DNA of 44,282 nt, taken from positions 1 through 44,282 of IMG/VR virus record IMGVR_UViG_3300030044_000036; one strand, written 5' to 3'. The stretch comes from a virus. The notes under the pieces are model-generated. The model worked only from the letters and a program-made list of their open reading frames with translations. It made no database searches and was not told the origin of the DNA. Shown here in pieces: positions 39,949 through 44,282 of the stretch. Both the position numbers and the translations under genes were made by a program. Positions within the stretch are counted from its first letter, which is position 1. Each line of letters opens with the position of its first letter.

Positions 39949-41790
39949 ATGACAAAAGACGATAAACCAAAATCTGCCATTAAGAAAGAAATGAAACTAA
40001 ATTTCTCTGAATCGTCACATATGACACCACTGCAGGAACTCCAGCAGTTGAGTGTCTTGAAGGAAATGCAGAAGAGCAATCCTGAAATGTTTCCTTTGAT
40101 GAAAGCCATCTCGGACGCCACGGGTAAGGCTACCGAACGCGCTCCAGCCTTGGCCTTCATGGAATCCCCAAACTACAACGATGCCTATGCTGGCGTTGTT
40201 AAGAGTAAGCGTAATGAGATTCCAGATTCTATTCTTAAGATGGTCCGTGTTCAGGATCACTTGGTTGCAGCTATCCTTCGTACTCGTGGTGGCCAACTCA
40301 GCCAGTTTGGTAAAAAACGTGCCGATCGCTTTGATAAGGGCATGGATATTAGCATTAAGCCTGAATTCCTTAAGTTGCTTAGCACTGAACAGTTTGAAAA
40401 AGTTACGGAGAGGGTTAAGCGCCTAGAAACAATTCTTTTGAATTGTGGTCACACTGAAGGACTTGAAAATCAACAGAAGATGACGATGAGTCAATTTCTA
40501 AGTACTTCGGTCCAGAACGCTTGTACTTTTGGTTGGATGACTACCGAAGTTATTTATGATCGCGAAAGTGAGCCCGATAAAGACGGTAGGTTCCCCTTTA
40601 ATAGATTTCGTCCAGTAGATGCGGGTACTATTTACAAGACGGTACGAAATGGTGAAAGTGCCGGAGTAAACACACGTATTCTAGCCATTAAAGAGCTTGA
40701 AAGGATCACCGGAGATAAAATCAAAGTTGATTACGATAAACTAAGAAGTGACGTGTACGCTTTTGCCCAGCAAGTAGAGGGGATTGCTAAGCAATATTTT
40801 ACTCACGAAGAGCTTTTGGTTCATGATTTCTTTCCATCGACGGACGTCGAGCGCAATGGATATCCCGTAAGTCCAGTTGAGACCGTCATTTCCTCGATTA
40901 CAACGCACATTTCAATAGACACATGGAAGCGCTTGTACTTCCAAAATGGACGCGCTACCCGTGGAGCTTTAGTTATCACTTCCAATGATGTTGACTCTCC
41001 TACGCTTGAGAAGTTTAGGCAAGAATTCCAAGCATCGATCAATGGCGTTCAAAATTCTTTCAGGACCCCCCTGATGGGATTGAGCCCAGAAGATAAGGTT
41101 GAGTGGCTTTCTTTCGCCGGAGACAAGGCAGACGATTCATTCGAGTTCATCTATGATCAAATTGCTAGGAATATTTTAGCGACATTCCAGATGTCTCCCG
41201 ATGAGTTGCCAGGATATGGACATCTCTCTAAGGGCTCGAATTCACAGACTTTATCAGAATCTAACAACGAATTTAAGATGGAAGCGGCTCGCGATTCTGG
41301 GCTCACTCCTCTTCTTTTGCATTTTGAAACATTTTTCAATCAACGTCTGATTCCAATCATTGATCCTATTCTTGCTAAGATGGTCGTTCTCAAGTTCGCT
41401 GGACTTGACGCTGAATCTAAGGAACAAGAATCGACGCGCCTCCAGCAAGACCAACCTACTCACATGACCTTCGACGATGTGCTTCGTCATGTAGATAAAG
41501 ACCCTATAGGGGTAGGTATGGGGGGAGATTTCCCTCTGAACGAGCGCATTCAGCTCCTAATGGACAAATACCTAGATGTCGGACAAGTCAAGGGGAGATT
41601 TTACGACAGTCCCGCTTCTTTTGTTGATCCGATGTTAAGATTTAAACGCGATCCATTTACTCTCCAAACCTGGCAACTTATGGCGCAAGTAGCCCCAAAC
41701 GCTCTTATGGCCATGTTCGCTCCACGCCCTAACGCTATGGACTTGCTTAAACTCAATATCTCTGATATGTTAGAAGAGGATGAGGAATAG
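39949..41790 (+). CDS. Portal protein
   Basis: 613 residues. The portal forms the dodecameric ring at the head vertex through which DNA passes. Evidence: position after the terminase and before a MuF-like gene, size, and typical segments: a helical N-terminal arm, VQDHLVAAILRTRGGQL, the region HDFFPSTDVERNGYPVSP, WKRLYFQNGRATRGALVITS (the portal family's F-NG-x-x-G-x-L pattern), SRDKADDS-type lines and FETFFNQRLIPIIDPILA near the clip/crown. The C-terminal 100 residues are helical and end acidic (LEEDEE). A second-strand overlap is absent; the stop lies one base before the endonuclease ATG. Confidence 0.85.
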   Translation: MTKDDKPKSAIKKEMKLNFSESSHMTPLQELQQLSVLKEMQKSNPEMFPLMKAISDATGKATERAPALAFMESPNYNDAYAGVVKSKRNEIPDSILKMVRVQDHLVAAILRTRGGQLSQFGKKRADRFDKGMDISIKPEFLKLLSTEQFEKVTERVKRLETILLNCGHTEGLENQQKMTMSQFLSTSVQNACTFGWMTTEVIYDRESEPDKDGRFPFNRFRPVDAGTIYKTVRNGESAGVNTRILAIKELERITGDKIKVDYDKLRSDVYAFAQQVEGIAKQYFTHEELLVHDFFPSTDVERNGYPVSPVETVISSITTHISIDTWKRLYFQNGRATRGALVITSNDVDSPTLEKFRQEFQASINGVQNSFRTPLMGLSPEDKVEWLSFAGDKADDSFEFIYDQIARNILATFQMSPDELPGYGHLSKGSNSQTLSESNNEFKMEAARDSGLTPLLLHFETFFNQRLIPIIDPILAKMVVLKFAGLDAESKEQESTRLQQDQPTHMTFDDVLRHVDKDPIGVGMGGDFPLNERIQLLMDKYLDVGQVKGRFYDSPASFVDPMLRFKRDPFTLQTWQLMAQVAPNALMAMFAPRPNAMDLLKLNISDMLEEDEE

Positions 41791-41791
41791 C

Positions 41792-42808
41792 ATGAAAAAG
41801 AAAAAAGCTTCCATTAGAAAACATACTTTCGAAAGCATTAATGCGATTGCTATGACTTGCGACACTATCATGGAATTCAAAACAAAAAGTCAGAGCGCAT
41901 ACAATGCCGCTCGGAAGCTTGAAATATTAGACATAGTTTGCGCAAATATGCGAGATGGTCGCATCAAATGGACTAAAGATAAAATTTTGGCCGAATCCAT
42001 TAAATACGGAACGCCCTACGCTTTTCAGCTGGGGTCTAGAAACGCATACCAGGCCGCAAAGAGTATGGGCATCCTTAAGGAAGCATGTTCTCATATGAAG
42101 AGGCTTTGTCATGAGCCATACAATAAAGAGAACCTGAAGACGGTGGTTTCCAAATACGATAGCGTAGGAGACCTCAGAAGTATGGATCCAGACGCTTACG
42201 CCGCCATTCTCCGACTGGATCTCTTAGTAGAATTGACTAGCCACCTAAGCAGAAAAAGATTTTATTGGTCTGATGAAGATTTATTCTTAGAAGCTAAAAA
42301 TTTTACTACCCATGGCGAATTTAAAGAGAAAAGTAGAAGCGCATACTTTCTATGTGTAGACCGTAAGGTATTAGATATAGCTTGTTCCCATATGTTTAGG
42401 TCTGGGAATGTTAGTTCCCATGAATTCTCTATTTTGTCTAGTATTAAACCCTTCTTTCCTGACGCTAAAAGACATAAAACGAACAAAGTAAGAATCGAGG
42501 GAAAGCCCCATATCAAAGGATTCGAAATAGATATTCTGATTCCTAGTCTAAATAAGGGAATTGAATTCGACGGTACTTACTACCACTCCCTTGAGGGGCT
42601 TAAACGGTCCAGACCCCATTGGCCCAACGAAGATCTTCGTAGCTACCATGATCTGAAAGACAATTATTTTCTTACCGTTAAAGGGATCGAAATTCTTCAC
42701 ATCAAAGAAGAAAATTGGCTCAATAACCGTCTTGAGTGTATAGATCAAATCGAAAAGTTTTTAGGTATTACTAATTTTATGTCCGAACCAGGACAAAAGG
42801 TTGCTTAA
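41792..42808 (+). CDS. Repeat-containing PDDEXK (Vsr-like) endonuclease, paralog 3
   Basis: I start at ATG 41792-41794, with GAGGAA just before it inside the portal's end; an ATG four codons earlier is in frame but lacks a ribosome site. 338 residues. Four N-terminal repeats end IVCANMR, EACSHMK, ELTSHLS and IACSHMF; the first and third are degenerate. The nuclease half has KGFEIDILIPSLNKGIEFDG, YYHS and ILHIKEENW. Unlike the other two it is embedded in the late operon and uses a normal ribosome site, not a private promoter. Confidence 0.78.
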   Translation: MKKKKASIRKHTFESINAIAMTCDTIMEFKTKSQSAYNAARKLEILDIVCANMRDGRIKWTKDKILAESIKYGTPYAFQLGSRNAYQAAKSMGILKEACSHMKRLCHEPYNKENLKTVVSKYDSVGDLRSMDPDAYAAILRLDLLVELTSHLSRKRFYWSDEDLFLEAKNFTTHGEFKEKSRSAYFLCVDRKVLDIACSHMFRSGNVSSHEFSILSSIKPFFPDAKRHKTNKVRIEGKPHIKGFEIDILIPSLNKGIEFDGTYYHSLEGLKRSRPHWPNEDLRSYHDLKDNYFLTVKGIEILHIKEENWLNNRLECIDQIEKFLGITNFMSEPGQKVA

Positions 42809-42810
42809 TT

Positions 42811-43425
42811 ATGAAAAATCAGGACTATAAACTAAAATATAACGATCTCAAGCTCAAATTCATGGACGCTGTGGATGTCAGTTTCAGATTAGGATTTGAG
42901 GCTGGGGCTCAACAAGCTCAAGTTCAACAGGCCCAACAACAGCAGGCCGACGCTCAAGCAGCACAGCAGGCAGCTATGGGCCAACAGCCCGGTCAACCAG
43001 GACAAGACCCGAACGATCCCAATGCGCAACCAGGACAAGAAATGGGGCAAGACGGCTCAGAACTCGACCAACACATTGGTCAACTTGAAGGAATGCTGGG
43101 TTCAGCTAAGCCAGGATCCCCAGAACAACAGGCCCTCCAAAAATCTCTCGATGGTATCAAAGCCTTCCAGTCTAATTTGAAGCAGACCTACGAACTCAAA
43201 AAATCAGAAAGGGCGATTAAAGCTATTTCTAAATCTATGGCTATGAAGTCTCCCTTCACTCTTGGAAAGCAAGCCACTAAGAATATGAGCCAACCTGCGC
43301 AAAAAGCTCTCTCAATGCAGGAACAGATCGTAGCGGATTTGATGAAGTCCATGGATGATGAGCAGGCCAAGGCTTCGGAAGCTGTTACTAAAACTCTGAG
43401 TATCGAACAGCTCCTGAAGGGCTAA
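42811..43425 (+). CDS. Gln/Ala-rich late protein, possibly head-assembly related
   Basis: 204 residues. Residues 30-75 are strikingly Gln/Ala/Pro-rich (QQAQVQQAQQQQADAQAAQ, then QQPGQPGQDPNDP), a low-complexity tract. The rest is helical and basic-acidic mixed (AKPGSPEQQALQKSLDGIKAF, EQIVADLMKSMDDEQAK). Low complexity plus helices between portal and MuF-like genes would fit a scaffold or prohead protein, but there is no protease motif or other proof. Begins two bases after the endonuclease stop. Confidence 0.6.
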   Translation: MKNQDYKLKYNDLKLKFMDAVDVSFRLGFEAGAQQAQVQQAQQQQADAQAAQQAAMGQQPGQPGQDPNDPNAQPGQEMGQDGSELDQHIGQLEGMLGSAKPGSPEQQALQKSLDGIKAFQSNLKQTYELKKSERAIKAISKSMAMKSPFTLGKQATKNMSQPAQKALSMQEQIVADLMKSMDDEQAKASEAVTKTLSIEQLLKG

Positions 43426-43426
43426 A

Positions 43427-44191
43427 ATGTACGGAATAAGCTCTTCCGGCAAAGAAAGCATTTCTAGTCACATCGACAAAATGTTCGATATTCTTGCCTA
43501 TAAGCTCCTCGGTAGAATCCCTAAACTCCAAAATAAGCCTCACCTTTTCGATATTTTTGGTGGAATTACCCTTGCGTCTATCTTTGTTCAAGCTTTAAAC
43601 AATCGCGATCCTAACCAATTTGAACGTGACGCTCTTCGGTCAATCCTTACGTCTTCGCACGGCTATATTGAATCCCTCAAGAACAAGACTAGCTCTAATG
43701 TGGTCGAAGGTATTGATGCTCTAGTCAAGGAAGCTAAAGCTAAAGGCACCCACGTTACTAAAGAGCAAGTCAATGAGATTTTCTCAGGTGAAATGACTAA
43801 GGCTAAGGGACATATGAAGCTCATAGCTGAAGCAGAAACGACTAAGACTAGGAATGTCGGTCATACTATGGAGATCGCTAGTAAGGCCAAAGATATGGGG
43901 GTTTCTGATCCCAACGTATTCTTTGTGGTAGTTAGAGATGCTAGCCTTTGTAAGGAATGCTTGCGACTGCACATGTTGCCGGACGGGAATACACCTAAAA
44001 TATGGAAGCTTAGCGAATTATCTCATTCGTGGCACAAACGTGGAGATGACAGACCATCCAGCTGTGGAGAACATCCATTCTGTAGGTGTTCTTTGACGCA
44101 GCTTCCTCCAGGATGGGGCTTTAAGAATGGATATATTTCGTTCATTTCTTTGGACTATGATGCTTGGAAAGATCAGCGTGGGGAGGGTTAA
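43427..44191 (+). CDS. MuF-like minor head protein
   Basis: 254 residues. The C-terminal half has the head-morphogenesis (MuF/SPP1 gp7) features: VFFVVVRDASLCKECLRLHML (residues about 165-185), HSWHKRG, and EHPFCRCSLTQLPPGW, the 'HxxCRCxL' ending. The N-terminal half is helical (SSHIDKMFDILAYKLLGRIP, DALRSILTSSHGYIESL). Such proteins are minor capsid components placed near the portal and are often ejected with the DNA. Starts one base after the preceding stop; its stop overlaps the stop of the converging - strand gene. Confidence 0.72.
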   Translation: MYGISSSGKESISSHIDKMFDILAYKLLGRIPKLQNKPHLFDIFGGITLASIFVQALNNRDPNQFERDALRSILTSSHGYIESLKNKTSSNVVEGIDALVKEAKAKGTHVTKEQVNEIFSGEMTKAKGHMKLIAEAETTKTRNVGHTMEIASKAKDMGVSDPNVFFVVVRDASLCKECLRLHMLPDGNTPKIWKLSELSHSWHKRGDDRPSSCGEHPFCRCSLTQLPPGWGFKNGYISFISLDYDAWKDQRGEG

Positions 44192-44282
44192 TTAGCACAA
44201 GCCTCAATCCAGTCTTCGTTGGATTTGATAAGCCTATCTTTAAGGTCGGCAAGATCTTCTTGGGTCATATGGCCAATGTCTA
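44188..44282 (-). CDS. C-terminal end of a converging gene (partial)
   Basis: The last 30 codons of a - strand gene that starts beyond the window edge: a helical end containing MTQEDLADLKDRLIKSNEDW and finishing EACAN. Its TAA overlaps the TAA of the MuF-like gene. Too little is present to suggest a function. The frame is open to the edge. Confidence 0.5.
   Translation of the reverse strand, partial: DIGHMTQEDLADLKDRLIKSNEDWIEACAN

Noticed and set aside
1-44282. CRISPR array, diversity-generating retroelement, insertion sequence or toxin-antitoxin pair
   Set aside because: No regular direct-repeat/spacer series, reverse transcriptase, transposase with terminal repeats, or recognisable toxin gene was seen on either strand.

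Overview
The window looks like part of the genome of a large tailed bacteriophage (Caudoviricetes), moderately AT-rich and densely packed, with many genes joined by ATGA or longer stop/start overlaps. The host cannot be named from the sequence. The evidence for a phage is a large terminase, portal and MuF-like head protein in order on the + strand, plus a virus-style replication and recombination set on the - strand.

Layout. From 1 to about 29.9 kb nearly everything is on the - strand and concerns DNA metabolism. Replication and repair genes are a DnaB-type helicase, a UvsX/RecA-like recombinase, a UvsY-like mediator, a gp32-like ssDNA-binding protein, a family C (DnaE) polymerase with a separate DnaQ-like exonuclease, RNase H, a RuvC-like nuclease, SbcC/gp46 and SbcD/gp47 (the latter split by an intein) and, further on, a UvsW-like helicase. 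Also here are two secreted-looking proteases (a subtilase and a ClpP-like enzyme), a GroES-like protein and a sigma-like factor. From 30.9 to 34.6 kb a second - strand block carries an RNA ligase, the helicase and a glycosylase-like protein. From 34.6 to 44.2 kb the + strand carries a GroEL-like chaperonin and the packaging/head genes. A converging - strand gene begins at the right edge.

Non-coding content is notable. Between recA and a 60-residue gene lie about 610 bases without a credible gene but with many strong helices. Two of these helices contain G-U pairs that work only on the - strand, so this is probably a large ornate RNA of the GOLLD/ROOL kind. Upstream of the RNA ligase is a roughly 100-nt tRNA-like element that starts where a good promoter predicts transcription to begin. 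Several promoters share a TTGACT/TTGACA -35 box that overlaps the TGA stop of the preceding gene, and several place the -10 box only 6-7 bases from the ATG, suggesting leaderless messages.

Mobile elements are dense: an intein in SbcD, HNH genes next to recA and sbcC, another HNH gene at 16.2 kb, a broken HNH gene at 23.8-24.0 kb, a zinc-ribbon nuclease after the helicase, and three related repeat-plus-PDDEXK endonucleases. Most lie in or beside replication, recombination and packaging genes.
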